This document shows, in pieces, positions 1-9,910 of a stretch of 51,057 bases of DNA. Position numbers and translations under genes: made by a program. The notes beneath the pieces are model-generated. The model had not been told where the DNA came from and ran no database searches. It worked only from the letters and a program-made list of their open reading frames with translations. Within the stretch, counting starts at the first letter, position 1. Each line of letters opens with the position of its first letter. The stretch is from the NCBI GenBank assembly GCA_018831195.1, contig JAHJDP010000020.1, positions 1-51,057 of the forward strand. The letters run 5' to 3'. The DNA comes from Candidatus Eisenbacteria bacterium (GTDB taxonomy: Bacteria; Eisenbacteria; RBG-16-71-46; CAIMUX01; JAHJDP01).

Positions 1-1
1 C

Positions 2-244
2 TTACATTGTGCGTGCAAAGGCGATCCGCCCCGCCTTCACGGTATCTATTACCGATGGACCGGCCTTATTGACGGCAAAAGAACGACAAAGACAATCAGC
101 AGACAGACGGCTATGGAATGCAAAAAACGAATCAGAAATTATCGTAAACTCCAACGGCAAATTGCCAAACTGCTGCGCCAGTCCATTATCGACGCACCCT
201 GGATGCAGGAATCCAGTAAAACAACAAAAAGGAGAGGCAAATGA
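2..244 (+). CDS. C-terminal fragment of a DUF6788-like protein (cut by window edge)
   Basis: The second forward frame is open from the window edge to a TGA at 242-244 and reads as the end of a small protein: a Cys-x-Cys-Lys-Gly patch, then HGIYYRWTGLIDGKRTTKTI, then a basic helical tail (ENYRKL-like, here IRNYRKLQRQIAKLLRQ). This order (CxC, HGxYY, a basic beta hairpin, then a coiled helix) is what I know from DUF6788-type proteins, which often sit beside transposases. The start lies outside the window. Other frames here are longer on paper but show no such pattern. The function is unknown to me. The gene points toward the convergent 368-residue gene. Confidence 0.5.
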   Translation, partial: LHCACKGDPPRLHGIYYRWTGLIDGKRTTKTISRQTAMECKKRIRNYRKLQRQIAKLLRQSIIDAPWMQESSKTTKRRGK

Positions 245-306
245 ATTGATCCCATAGTAATATTTGTGGGTAATTGGAAGCTTTACTGAGCGCTTACCCA
301 GATAAA

Positions 307-1413
307 TCATTCGGTAATTCTTAGTTTCCTCTTCCGTTCCTCATAACGCAGATACCATGGAGCTTCTACGGACTTAATGCCATAGCCCCTCTGCCACTCT
401 TCCGGATATATATCAATGAATTCTAAACTAGGAATAAAAACTCCATCTTCCCCATCATACCAGTTAACATGCACAATCCTGAGCCCTAGACTAGAGATCA
501 ATCGATTAGATTCAAGATCCATCCATTCGGCTACTTGCCAATCTTCTTGACTGTTATCGATCACCTTATTCCAGTACGGCCTCAATAGCTGCCAAAGCTT
601 AACACTGTCAAGCATAATTTCTTCGGATGGATAATTTCCATATTCTGCTTTATACATACCTAGGGCATCCTCTATATTTTGTTTCCATGCGATTAATACT
701 TGATATAATATGTTTTTCATATTCTCAATCGAAACAAATAATATCCTTGCATCTGTGATTGATTCCGGATCAATTGACACCTCAATAGCAATGACGTTAT
801 CAGCAATCTCGCATGCTTCCTTCCAGTTCGTAAGGCAAAGAACAGAAAAAAGATATGCACCAGTTCGTACCTTTATGAGTGGATCACTTGTTTCCTCGAA
901 CACTTCGCGCGCCTTCGAAAGATATTGAGGACCAAAAACTGGCCACGCCTCCGTCAATTCAATTATCGAGAGAAGATTCAGGGAAAATGAATGCTGATAT
1001 TTGTTATTTGCGGAAATTCTAGCATCTAATAGTTTTGAAATACAGTCATGGTACTTTTCCCATGCAGATCCAGGCTCAAATCTTATCGGATCATTACGTG
1101 GCGTATTGGAATAAGGAATTGAGGCAAGTAAATAGGCCATTGCCGCCTCATTAATTGTCGCCCAGTAATGAATACTGTCGGGTGATTGCGTTGAGAGATT
1201 CAGATATTCTTCTCCTAATGATTCAATCTCAAGGCGTATCTGGGCTATTTCAGAATCAGATTTCAACTCCCGAGGATTCAAATTACTTTGCTTACTTTTG
1301 AGAGCCTCGAATTTTTGTTCATATTCTGTTTGGGAGACCTCATCCCCACTCAAGGATCCGAGAGAAAGACCCAAAAGCATTACCGCCATTATTGAGAATA
1401 AAGTTATCCGCAT
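307..1413 (-). CDS. Secreted protein of unknown function, 368 aa
   Basis: It starts with a classic signal peptide (MRITLFSIMAVMLLGLSLG, then a likely cleavage before a charged region), so the product is exported. The mature part is soluble, rich in Glu, Trp and Leu, and looks helical; I recognise no domain. A GGAG ribosome binding site sits five bases before the ATG. It is the last gene of a minus-strand operon, 12 bp after the Vps62-like gene, which itself follows the C25-like gene by 13 bp. Its first four residues (MRIT) match those of the gene before it, so the signal peptides may be related. It has no C-terminal sorting domain, unlike its two partners. A role as accessory to those two proteins is inference from context only. 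Confidence 0.75.
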   Translation of the reverse strand: MRITLFSIMAVMLLGLSLGSLSGDEVSQTEYEQKFEALKSKQSNLNPRELKSDSEIAQIRLEIESLGEEYLNLSTQSPDSIHYWATINEAAMAYLLASIPYSNTPRNDPIRFEPGSAWEKYHDCISKLLDARISANNKYQHSFSLNLLSIIELTEAWPVFGPQYLSKAREVFEETSDPLIKVRTGAYLFSVLCLTNWKEACEIADNVIAIEVSIDPESITDARILFVSIENMKNILYQVLIAWKQNIEDALGMYKAEYGNYPSEEIMLDSVKLWQLLRPYWNKVIDNSQEDWQVAEWMDLESNRLISSLGLRIVHVNWYDGEDGVFIPSLEFIDIYPEEWQRGYGIKSVEAPWYLRYEERKRKLRITE

Positions 1414-1425
1414 AGTAGCTCCATT

Positions 1426-3026
1426 TTATTTTAGTACTGTAACTTGCTTCGTTACCATCCCACCGGACCATTCTAAACAAACCCAAAACACTCCGCTAGC
1501 AAGGGAACTATCCTCCCCATTATTAATATTCCAGGTTGATGAATGCCAACCCGGTTCACTAGTACCCGCATATAACTCTCTAATTCTGCGACCATGAATA
1601 TCATATACACTTAATGAAAGTTGATTTCTTTTGGGTAGAAAATAACTAATATTGCAGAAATTGTGAACCGGATTTCCCTTTATGCCCAATTTGGGAGATA
1701 TCTCAATAGTATCATCTAGAATCGGCTCTGACATTGCCAATTTGTTGACTCTGCCAGACGGCCACTTCACCCAAAGTTCGATGCTGTTCCCTGCGGTGTT
1801 TCCTTCCGTCAGACATGAGCTACATATTCTCCAATTATCCGTGATTAATTCCCTCTGATCTGTACAATCTGAAATTATACAATTGTACTTTACAGAGCCA
1901 TTTTCTACAATTTCACCAATTCTACAATATCCACTTCCATCTTCAGAACGAGTAATTAGGACAAATGATTCTGGTTTTGGTCGAGAATGGAACCAGTTCC
2001 AACTTACCAATAGCTCCCCTGGCTGGCCTATTACACTGAATTCGACATTCCCTATCTCAACATCGTATTCCCCTTCAATCGCAATAGTTTCCGGAACATT
2101 GAAATAGTAAGGTACTGGTGAATTTTCTCCCAATCCATCTCTCGCCCAAGGAACATATTTCTCATCCTCACATTCCGATTCACTATGGCATATATCAAAA
2201 ATGGTGACATCGCAGTTTTGTGGATCTCCAAAGCACATATATGTTTCATCACCTTCGCCACATCCTTCTCCCAATTCCCATCCCCTCGGTACTACATCTA
2301 CAACTTCAAAACCATGATCGCTGGGCGCGGTTGCAAGCTCCGACATTTCATTCCCCATAGGGTGTACTTTCACTCCTGCCCGAGTTAACATGGTGCTTAT
2401 ATCAGTTTCATCCGATATCCAGTCATCTGAAAGGACTCTGCTATGACTGAGATATGGATATTCCATGAGATCCCTCAATACAACTCTAGGAAATAGGTAT
2501 GTACGCGATTGATTCATCATTGCATCACGATTATGTGCTGAGTGCGCCGATAATACAGCGGCAAACCCCACATGGCAATTAAGGACTTCATTCCAACCTA
2601 CAATTATATAAATCCACTCCCAGTCATGCTCATGAGTATACCCATTGCCAGTTATCGATACATCAATATGCAATTGGCTGGATAATAATAGTGATACTCC
2701 AAAAGCCAATATTCCGTAAGATCAACATCTATCAACCTAACTGCTTGCCGGTAAAGAACTTTCGGGGATAACACACCAGGAAGATCTTCCCGATTGTTTT
2801 CCACATATAGATCATCATCAAAATAAATAGGATACTCCGTGCGAGAATACTCCGGTCCTGGACCTTCATCAACAAACTCGATAAATGGTTCAAAGGCATC
2901 CAGTAATTCCGTTACACATATTACATCTTCAGGATCAGTGCATAAATCCGGGCAATCCACAATCGCAAAGGACACGGAATAACTTCCACTAAATGCAATC
3001 AGAAATAAGATCAATGTTATTCGCAT
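1426..3026 (-). pseudogene. Vps62-like secreted protein with C-terminal sorting domain, broken by a frameshift
   Basis: Two overlapping minus-strand frames make one protein. The first (3026 to 2652) has a signal peptide (MRITLILFLIAFSGSYSVSFA) and ends in TEYWLLEYHYYYPAN before a stop. The second, in the -1 frame, resumes with HEHDWEWIYIIVGW and SAHSAHNRDA and runs to 1426. Vps62/DUF946-type proteins show just this order: an aromatic YxFYxxN strand, then H-x-x-DWE, then a short S-x-H motif. The C-terminal 80 residues are a FlgD-like sorting domain (NPVHNFCNISYF ... VYDIHGRRIRELYAG ... LASGVFWVCLEW). No canonical X XXY YYZ slippery heptamer is visible in the 58-bp overlap, so a one-base indel (real or an assembly error) is more likely than programmed frameshifting. 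It lies in an operon between the C25-like and 368-aa genes. Confidence 0.75.
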
Positions 3027-3039
3027 TATTTATATTCCT

Positions 3040-6000
3040 CTATTTCACTAACACCACGCGGCTCTGATATCTAATATCACCTGATTTTGCAGAAACAAAG
3101 TAGACACCGGAAGGAAGCCCTGAATGACTTCCAGCATTGATATTCAGATCAACACTTGTATTTCCATCCATCAATTCCACAGCCTGATGATGTACCCTTC
3201 GACCATCGAGAGAGAATACGTCGACACTCCACTGAGTATGGCTTGGATGATTCCAGTTCAAGCGGATGACATTCATCGCGGGATTCGGCGAAGCTTGAAA
3301 TTCTTGTCTGATGCTATGTTCAGCATCCGGTATAATCGGTCCAGTAGTGTTGCATTGCTCTGTTCTTACTTTATCAATTATCGCCGAGCCCTCTACCACC
3401 TCAAATTCAAGAATCGTAGGAGGTGGGCCAGCAGAAAGATATTCGGAATACTCAACCCATTCTGTTGTTGGTGAGAAGAAGTACTCGCTCTCAACCTCTC
3501 CGGTCTCTAGATTTCGTAACCGAACGGCGAGGGTCGTATTACCGTCTCCGCCCTTTACTAGAAAATGGAGATCATAGCAATCTCGGAGATAAAACATCTC
3601 GGGCAGCAATTGAGTCATTATTGCCGGGCTTCCAACATCCGGTGATAAAAGGATTCCGTCAAAAACACAATATGCCTCAGGGAGGGCCTGGAGGTTCGTA
3701 TGAGGTCCGGTCCAAAATTCCGGTCGATTATCTGCATTCATATCCACCGAGAAATCACCATTGAGTATTAAGTTCTGCTCACCTTCAATAGTGCCCTCAG
3801 TCCATTCACCAATAAAGAGTTCATCAATGTAGGCTCGAACATCGCTGTTACTATTCGCTGGTTCCTCGTAACGAAGGACAACTCGCTCGATTCGCTCCTC
3901 CAACCATTCAGATCCAATTCGTGCATGTACATGGCGCCATTCTCCCAGTGGAAATGTCCTTTGTGTAGGATCAAAGAGATTCCCATATTGGTCCGTTATC
4001 GGCCATTCGGAAAGTTTTCTTCCTGATTCAGTTATAAGGTCCAAAAATACTTTCCCTTGGCCTGAGGGTCCTCTTTCTTGATATATCCAATAGGAAAGAA
4101 TGGCCTTCTGAGAATTGATGCTGGTATCCGCGGGTTTAAATATCGACCAGGCTCCTTTTTCTGGCTGTCCGTCAGAGACATGCCTCGCGCACAAACGCAT
4201 CATCCTTTGACCTTCGACAGCCATAATGTCGTCCTCGGGCAATCCATTGCAGCAAGATTCATGAACACCGCTATGAACAAGTCTGGTTATTGAACAATCT
4301 TCTTCAAGATTAGATGACACCCATCCTTCGGCTTCATCCAATACATTCTGCCGAGGAACAGCTCCGGCTGCTTCAAATGAGCTAATGAGAGTTGTTGATT
4401 CAAGAGAAGTATGTACCACAAGGGATGGATCCCCGAAGATAGTAGTCATCTCTGCAGTCCACTTCTTCTCGAAGCTTGAACAATAAGGACTATTTATGTA
4501 TCCTTCTACTGAACCATTCAACTGGAAACCCAAACTTGAGTTACTGTTTTGATCAAGTTCTAGGTAAAACAATTTTTGAAGCACTTCATTTGCATCAGCA
4601 TCTGACACATGGCTTCTGCCTACGGCAGCAACAGCTCCCACGTTAGGCGTCAATAGAAAATCCTCGGGAACGGAATACCACTCATCAAAAGCAGCATTAA
4701 GACATGTACTTAAGAATATTACAGGCAGAGCACCAGAATTAGAAAGCTGCGATGAATTGAAATTGCTGTCAACGCAAGGTTCGAGGCTAAGAAAATATGT
4801 TACAACACAGTAACCATTATTATTCCCAAAGAAATCTACTATTGCCGGAGATACGCCATAAAATGTACCATTAAATATCTCAATGATATCTTGACGCCCT
4901 GCCTCTTTCCAATCACCACCAGCTTGCTGATAATCAAATGAAAATATAGCTTCCGGGGTTAAGCCACCATTCATATTATTGATATATGCAACCAGGCGCT
5001 CAGCAGCAGCGCGTCTATTGGCATTATTCGTATTTATATATGCATCGCCTACAATAAAACTAACAAGATCTCTTGTATTTTCTGATTCATAACTATATAA
5101 TTTGGCCCGATAGTTTAGAATATCTTGAAATGTTGTACAAGGAAGACGACCAATTACAATCTCACGATTATTATCTGATGTCTCTTCAATATCACCGTAC
5201 CAAAAATCATAAGCAAAGGTCTTGTCGTGACCGGTTGAATGATCGTAATTTTTATGTGGTGTAGGTAAGATATCCTGCCCGTTTTCGTCAGCGTCTCCGA
5301 TTAACAACGCATATAGAGGTTGTGTCTCCCAGTTCCAATACGCATGGGCAAGTGCCATCTTGATGGCCAACGAATCAGCAACACCTCCAATCCCGAAGTT
5401 CTCGCCAATCTCCGAAAGCCTCATTAGAGCAACTCGGTACTTTCTGGTGTTTGTGATAAAATCTCCGAGTAGGTCCGCGAAATCATCTAATTCATCAGGT
5501 GTTACAATAATGTAATCTGCATCAACGCTCTCCAACCACCAAGGATTATCACGATCTCTACCTCCCGGCTCAACTGGGCGATCGTTTAATCCGTCATTGC
5601 GAGGACGAACCTGTATTCCTCTTCGGGTTGATTGGTGATTACCCCACACATCCTGTGTTTGTAGCCTGTAGAACCCAGGTTCTGAGATTCCAGAAGCTAG
5701 AGATAGATTAATTTGTCTTCCATCGCGAAGAACCTCCATACTGAGCCCTGAATACCCATTATGATCTGAATTGAGACCAAAACCCCTCAAATTATCAAGA
5801 TCATCCCCAAGAACAGTCATATTAAGAGGCTTGCCAACCTGTATTCGACGTGGTGTCCAAGCCTGTATTAGTGCTTCCGGCGCAGAGGCTCCCTCAAGAA
5901 TTGTTACTTCAGCATCCGGCATTGATGCCCAGAGCGTATCCCTCACCTTCCCAGGGGTCTCGAGCACCACCCAAGGAACTTGGATTATTGCAGGACGCTT

Positions 6001-6933
6001 TGATCCTGGTAGCCTGATGGGAATATCAATTGAAAGTCGTCGCGCACTCTTTCCTGAAGGGTGCTCAAAGCAGAAGTATCCACAGGGCCCCCCAGGACCG
6101 TCCTCAGGAGGATCTGCAATCCACCCATGATTCATTGCCAGAGGATTATTATCAGGTCCAAGGTGAAAGATCGGTTCTCGAATCAAACCTTCACCATCTC
6201 TGACTACAACGCCTAATTCCCCCCACCTTATTCGACCGGGATACAGAATATCTAATCTAAGGTTTCCCCAATCACTCCCGCCGGGAAACTTAGTTCGATT
6301 CTTTCGATCATTTCGATCCCGCCAAGTGAGCTGAACTAATGGATTTTCATCTTCATATTTGTGTGATTCCGGTGGATGACAATTAATCCCTGCTCCATAC
6401 AAAGACCGAATTGGGACGGCTGTGCCAGTTCCAGTCAATGCAATTGCAGGAATAACCGTTGAGTCTCGCCCATCAAAACCTGTGTAATGTACTAATGATA
6501 TCTGTGCTTGAGACCGTCTTCCATTCAGAAACCTAAGTGTCCAATACCCAATCGCGGCAGGTATTGGTTCTCCAGGCAATGTTGGCCATTCTGAGAACTC
6601 ATCTAGAGGCGAGTATTCGGGTCCCCAACGCCCAATAGGTGTAAATCCTTCGACTATAATCGAGGCGTCATCAATGACAATCTTAGAGGCTATCTCCTGG
6701 CCGCTAACAAAACCACCCGGCACACTATCTACGTAAAGGAAGGCGAAGATATTAGGTCCATCACCAATATAATAATTATCTCTCCCACCCTCCTGAGGCT
6801 GCAATAGAGATTCCGACAAATGAATCCAGGCTACTGCCCCCTCCTCGGCGCGAGTCAGGGATGGGGTAAGGAGCAACATGACAAGAATGAGCACCACAAT
6901 CAAAACCCGTATAACTATCCAATTCAAATTCAT
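3040..6933 (-). CDS. Peptidase C25 (gingipain-like) family protein with sorting domain; catalytic His apparently lost
   Basis: 1297 residues. A signal peptide covers about 1-29. Residues about 100-450 are beta-rich and unassigned. About 470-860 is the C25 caspase-like fold: YIIVTPDELDDFADLL, YALLIGDADE, DFWYGDIEE, IVIGRLPCTT, then VIFLSTCLNAAFD (candidate nucleophile Cys744) and a closing TTIFGDPSLVVH. Where active members have a GHG motif, this protein reads FFGNNNGYCVV (about 701-710), so the catalytic His seems missing. A lectin/jelly-roll-like stretch follows, then a FlgD-type sorting domain (NPAMNVIRLNW ... VFSLDGRRVHHQ ... LPSGVYFVSAKSG). It is the first gene of a three-gene operon. It is probably surface-bound or secreted. 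The family is clear; activity is doubtful. Confidence 0.85.
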   Translation of the reverse strand: MNLNWIVIRVLIVVLILVMLLLTPSLTRAEEGAVAWIHLSESLLQPQEGGRDNYYIGDGPNIFAFLYVDSVPGGFVSGQEIASKIVIDDASIIVEGFTPIGRWGPEYSPLDEFSEWPTLPGEPIPAAIGYWTLRFLNGRRSQAQISLVHYTGFDGRDSTVIPAIALTGTGTAVPIRSLYGAGINCHPPESHKYEDENPLVQLTWRDRNDRKNRTKFPGGSDWGNLRLDILYPGRIRWGELGVVVRDGEGLIREPIFHLGPDNNPLAMNHGWIADPPEDGPGGPCGYFCFEHPSGKSARRLSIDIPIRLPGSKRPAIIQVPWVVLETPGKVRDTLWASMPDAEVTILEGASAPEALIQAWTPRRIQVGKPLNMTVLGDDLDNLRGFGLNSDHNGYSGLSMEVLRDGRQINLSLASGISEPGFYRLQTQDVWGNHQSTRRGIQVRPRNDGLNDRPVEPGGRDRDNPWWLESVDADYIIVTPDELDDFADLLGDFITNTRKYRVALMRLSEIGENFGIGGVADSLAIKMALAHAYWNWETQPLYALLIGDADENGQDILPTPHKNYDHSTGHDKTFAYDFWYGDIEETSDNNREIVIGRLPCTTFQDILNYRAKLYSYESENTRDLVSFIVGDAYINTNNANRRAAAERLVAYINNMNGGLTPEAIFSFDYQQAGGDWKEAGRQDIIEIFNGTFYGVSPAIVDFFGNNNGYCVVTYFLSLEPCVDSNFNSSQLSNSGALPVIFLSTCLNAAFDEWYSVPEDFLLTPNVGAVAAVGRSHVSDADANEVLQKLFYLELDQNSNSSLGFQLNGSVEGYINSPYCSSFEKKWTAEMTTIFGDPSLVVHTSLESTTLISSFEAAGAVPRQNVLDEAEGWVSSNLEEDCSITRLVHSGVHESCCNGLPEDDIMAVEGQRMMRLCARHVSDGQPEKGAWSIFKPADTSINSQKAILSYWIYQERGPSGQGKVFLDLITESGRKLSEWPITDQYGNLFDPTQRTFPLGEWRHVHARIGSEWLEERIERVVLRYEEPANSNSDVRAYIDELFIGEWTEGTIEGEQNLILNGDFSVDMNADNRPEFWTGPHTNLQALPEAYCVFDGILLSPDVGSPAIMTQLLPEMFYLRDCYDLHFLVKGGDGNTTLAVRLRNLETGEVESEYFFSPTTEWVEYSEYLSAGPPPTILEFEVVEGSAIIDKVRTEQCNTTGPIIPDAEHSIRQEFQASPNPAMNVIRLNWNHPSHTQWSVDVFSLDGRRVHHQAVELMDGNTSVDLNINAGSHSGLPSGVYFVSAKSGDIRYQSRVVLVK

Positions 6934-7310
6934 TTCTAGATTCCTCTAGGAGCAAATGAAGGGTTAGGTGTTGATGTGTTGAAGGGAAAGATCAGGAGAG
7001 AACGAAGGAAATGGATTCCGCATGGTGCGCAAAAAAAACACCCCATGTCACCTCCGTAGAAAGAAGTCCTTGGAAAATCCCAAATTCAAGATCATAAGAT
7101 TGTCAGACCCCTTACTTCATACGGAGGATACTAGGTCATCGATCAAACCATGTCAATAGAATTTATGAATTACCTCATTCAGCCTATGGGCGATTCTTTG
7201 GAAACCTCTCTGGATCGAGGAAGCCTTATTTTAATGGCTCAACAATAATCCTAATCACAAACATGTTACCCCAGAATCGATTCATACATGAAAAAGCTCC
7301 CGTCAGCATT
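6934..7310. other. Intergenic region upstream of the C25 operon
   Basis: No credible gene is seen. The stretch should hold the promoter of the minus-strand C25 operon, with an AGAGGA ribosome binding site just before the ATG at 6933, but I see no convincing -35/-10 pair. It contains a run of eight A at about 7030. The right end was interrupted by the IS256-family insertion. Confidence 0.4.
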
Positions 7311-7317
7311 CTACAAG
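7311..7317. repeat. Left copy of IS256 target-site duplication
   Basis: CTACAAG lies immediately left of the IS256-family element; the same seven bases follow its right end at 8700-8706. Confidence 0.7.
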
Positions 7318-8699
7318 GATAACGTACGGTAATTTTCGCACATTTAGATGAAGAAAGGTGGTCCCCAATCTGGTGTAATTGTGGTTCGGACAAACCATAA
7401 GCCAGAAGGAGGACCACCATGTCTGAAAAGGATTCTACGCCAAAATTGGGAAAAGTCATACAGATTGATGAGGCCAAAGTACAGGAGCATCTTGGGGAGA
7501 TTGTGCGAGGGACGGTGGAAGAAACGTTGAATGGGCTTCTTGACGCTGAAGCCGACCGGCTCTGCCGGGCCCAGCGCTATGAGCGAACGGAAGAGCGCCG
7601 GGATACGCGCGCCGGGTCGTTTGCGAGATCTCTGGAGACGGGTGTGGGTAAGGTGACCCTCAAAGTACCGAAACTTCGCAAGTTACCGTTTGAAACAGCG
7701 ATCATCGAGCGGTATCGCCGTCGGGAGAGTTCGGTTGAGGAGGCTTTGGTCGAGATGTATCTGGCCGGGGTGTCGGTCCGCCGCGTGGAGGACATCACGG
7801 AAGCCCTGTGGGGCACCCGAGTGAGTCCGAGCACGGTCAGTAGCTTGAACAAGAAGATTTATGGTCGGATCGAGGCCTGGCGGAATCGGCCGATAACCGG
7901 CCGGCATCCCTATGTGTATGTGGACGGTGTCTATTTGAAGCGGAGCTGGGGCGGCGAGGTTCAGAGCGTTTCCGTGCTGGTAGCGATTGGCGTTTCGTCG
8001 GATGGTTTCCGTGAGATTTTGGGCGTTTGCGAAGGAGCCAAGGAAGACAAGGCCAGCTGGTTGGAGTTTCTCCGGCACTTGAAATCCCGGGGCTTGTCGG
8101 GTGTCCGGCTTTTCATCAGTGACAAGTGCCTGGGTCTACTCGAAGCCTTGGGCGATTGTTATCCTGAGACGGACTGGCAGCGGTGCATCGTCCACTTCTA
8201 TCGCAATGTTTTCAAAGTTGTCCCCAGGGGTCGTGTGCGTGAGGTGGCGGCCATGCTGAAGGCGATTCATGCCCAGGAAGACACTGAGGAGGCCCGCAAG
8301 AAGCCGCGACCGTGATCGCCAAGCTTGAGTCTCTTCAGTTGTCCAAAGCCGCTCAAATCGTGCGAGAGGGAATTGAGGAGACCTTAACGTATTACAAGTT
8401 TCCTCGGGAGCATTGGCGACGGATCCGGACCAACAATCCGATGGAACGGATCATGAAGGAAATCCGGAGGCGCACCCGAGTCGTCGGGGCGTTTCCCGAC
8501 GGCAATTCAGCCTTGATGCTCGTCGCCGCTCGGCTTCGTCACATCGCCGGTACAAACTGGGGCTCGAGGAGGTATCTTGATATTGGCTTGATGAGTGAAA
8601 CCAATGAATCCGCGGAGGAGAAGCTAGAAGTAAGTTAATTTGGAAAGGCACTGGATTTTGGGATCACAAACAAAAGTGCGAAAAATACTGGACACTACC
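7318..8699 (+). mobile_element. IS256-family insertion sequence (about 1.38 kb)
   Basis: Imperfect terminal inverted repeats of 24 bp match at about 18 positions, with the shared inner block TTTTCGCAC at 7333-7341 and its complement at 8676-8684. A direct repeat CTACAAG flanks the element (7311-7317 and 8700-8706), as expected for an IS256 target duplication, usually 8 bp. It contains a single transposase gene in plus orientation, disabled by a frameshift. The outer ends were chosen because the direct repeat abuts them exactly. Confidence 0.85.
7419..8638 (+). pseudogene. IS256-family transposase with one-base deletion
   Basis: The first frame (7419-8315) encodes about 298 residues with the Mutator/IS256 features YVYVDGVYLKRSWGG (first Asp), ISDKCLGLLEAL in place of the usual SDxxxGL (second Asp) and WQRCIVHFYRNVF. 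It ends early in EARKKPRP. The reading resumes in another frame with VIAKLESLQLSKAAQIV, RIRTNNPMERIMKEIRRRTR (catalytic Glu) and MLVAARLRHIAGTNWG to 8638. Adding one G near 8305 would restore an in-frame KKAATVIAKLE junction, so a single base is missing. The joined length of about 406 residues is normal for the family. The copy is therefore probably inactive, unless the deletion is an assembly error. Confidence 0.9.
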
Positions 8700-8706
8700 C
8701 TACAAG
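8700..8706. repeat. Right copy of IS256 target-site duplication
   Basis: CTACAAG lies immediately right of the IS256-family element and is identical to 7311-7317. Confidence 0.7.
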
Positions 8707-8907
8707 CAAAATCAGATATTACTCCAGCCTCGTAATTGGGAAGTGATAAAGTATGGCATGGTTTTTGAGAGTTTCAAGTGCGCTACTATGTGAGGGATTG
8801 GCCAATTCGAATGACATCTTCCCGGCCTGCATGGCAGGACGGAATCATAGGGGGACGGCGCGACGTTAGACCTCGTCTGGCTAATCTGGCTTCTTGGTCC
8901 AATCCTC

Positions 8908-9291
8908 TTACAGAGTTTGCAATTTCTTATACAATAGAGCCCCCAGTGTGATACCAAGACTGGAGGGTACAAGCACACAAAAACCAAAAAGCCCGACAGC
9001 AGTCATAATTGTGCCACCTTCTACTGCTATATATCCCACGAACACATAGATCGCAGGATCGCTAATAAGATAAAGAGATATGCGACTCTCGAGCAACGGG
9101 AAGGAGAGGTATCCAAAGAGAAAACCCCCTACAATCATTGGAAAAGGGATAAAGAATAAAAAAACTATCCCCAAATGTCCCTCCGTCCAAGTGCCGCCCC
9201 TTGGTATTAATATCCACTCAATCAGATACAAAAGTAGAATTATTACTATGCCTGCAGCTGAACGAATTGCGATTCGCAGAGGTAAGGGCAT
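8908..9291 (-). CDS. Small membrane protein, unknown function
   Basis: The frame can be read from 9429, but the internal ATG at 9291 (MPLPLRIAIRSAAGIVIILL) is the better start, because it opens directly into a hydrophobic segment. The product is then 127 residues. Three or four membrane segments are visible: IAIRSAAGIVIILLLYLIEW, GIVFLFFIPFPMIVGGFLFG, IYVFVGYIAVEGGTIMTAVG and CVLVPSSLGITLGAL. No known family is recognised. The gene is squeezed between an IS256-type and an IS3-type element, so it may be a survivor of disrupted sequence. It ends in YKKLQTL. The ribosome binding site is weak. Confidence 0.5.
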   Translation of the reverse strand: MPLPLRIAIRSAAGIVIILLLYLIEWILIPRGGTWTEGHLGIVFLFFIPFPMIVGGFLFGYLSFPLLESRISLYLISDPAIYVFVGYIAVEGGTIMTAVGLFGFCVLVPSSLGITLGALLYKKLQTL

Positions 9292-9590
9292 GACGCTTTT
9301 CTTTCTTACCAATTTTGAAGCCTGCAATTCCAGCGTTCTGGTAACAGACGGGTATACTTGGCGCAAACCTCGATTCTTACTTTTTCTATTCAATGTCAGC
9401 ATTTTCCCACAAAAGCCAGAAGCTGGCAATGGTTGTACTTTCTACAAGTCTCATCCGATCTAATATCATTGACTATCTCCTGGCCGATTCCACACTTTGA
9501 AATCGGCTCTATGATACCAGATTGAACAGCGTGACCTGAGAGATGGTCCCAGGAAATTGGACAGTATGCTAAGGTGGCTCCAAGCTCTCA

Positions 9591-9890
9591 ATGAGGAGGG
9601 ATGGAGCAATGAAGAAGCGACGGAAATTCTCAGCGGAATTTAAGGCCATGGTGGCCCTGGAAGCCCTATCAGGGGCTCATACTATGGCTGAGCTGTCCGC
9701 CAAGCACAAAGTCCACCCGAATATGATTGCCCAATGGAAGCGCATCGCCCAGGAGAGTCTGCCTGACGTGTTTTCCAAGAAGAGAGATCGAAATGACGCT
9801 TCTCGTGACGTAGAGGTCCAGGAGCTTCACGCCAAGATCGGCAAGCTGACGGTGGAAAATGATTTTTTAGCCAAGGCGTTCGGGCGTTAA
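9591..9890 (+). CDS. IS3-family transposase OrfA
   Basis: A 99-residue helix-turn-helix protein: KKRRKFSAEFKAMVALEAL, then MAELSAKHKVHPNMIAQWKR, then a leucine-zipper-like tail VQELHAKIGKLTVENDFLAK. This is the standard DNA-binding and dimerising OrfA of IS3 elements. An AATGAGGAGGGATGG context gives a strong ribosome binding site for the ATG at 9609 (MKKRRKFS), which may be the true start; the upstream ATG at 9591 is the alternative. Ribosomes that slip at 9863-9869 would continue into OrfB. Confidence 0.92.
   Translation: MRRDGAMKKRRKFSAEFKAMVALEALSGAHTMAELSAKHKVHPNMIAQWKRIAQESLPDVFSKKRDRNDASRDVEVQELHAKIGKLTVENDFLAKAFGR
9863..9869 (+). promoter_or_regulatory. Slippery heptamer for -1 frameshifting (OrfA to OrfAB)
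   Basis: TTTTTTA is read in the OrfA frame as GAT TTT TTA, that is T TTT TTA, the X XXY YYZ pattern. A -1 slip reads FFSQGVRALSRDRRVAL and enters the OrfB frame before its own ATG, giving the fused IS3 transposase. The site is seen directly; its use is inferred from the family. Confidence 0.75.
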
Positions 9891-9910
9891 GCCGGGATCG
9901 GAGAGTCGCC

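Noticed and set aside
2652-2709. Programmed -1 frameshifting in the Vps62-like gene
   Set aside because: No X XXY YYZ heptamer in the required frame was found in the overlap; a simple indel is more likely.
9483-9511. Hairpin GCCGATT ... AATCGGC considered as a terminator
   Set aside because: The stem is short, the loop about ten bases, and no T-run follows on either strand; no gene ends beside it.
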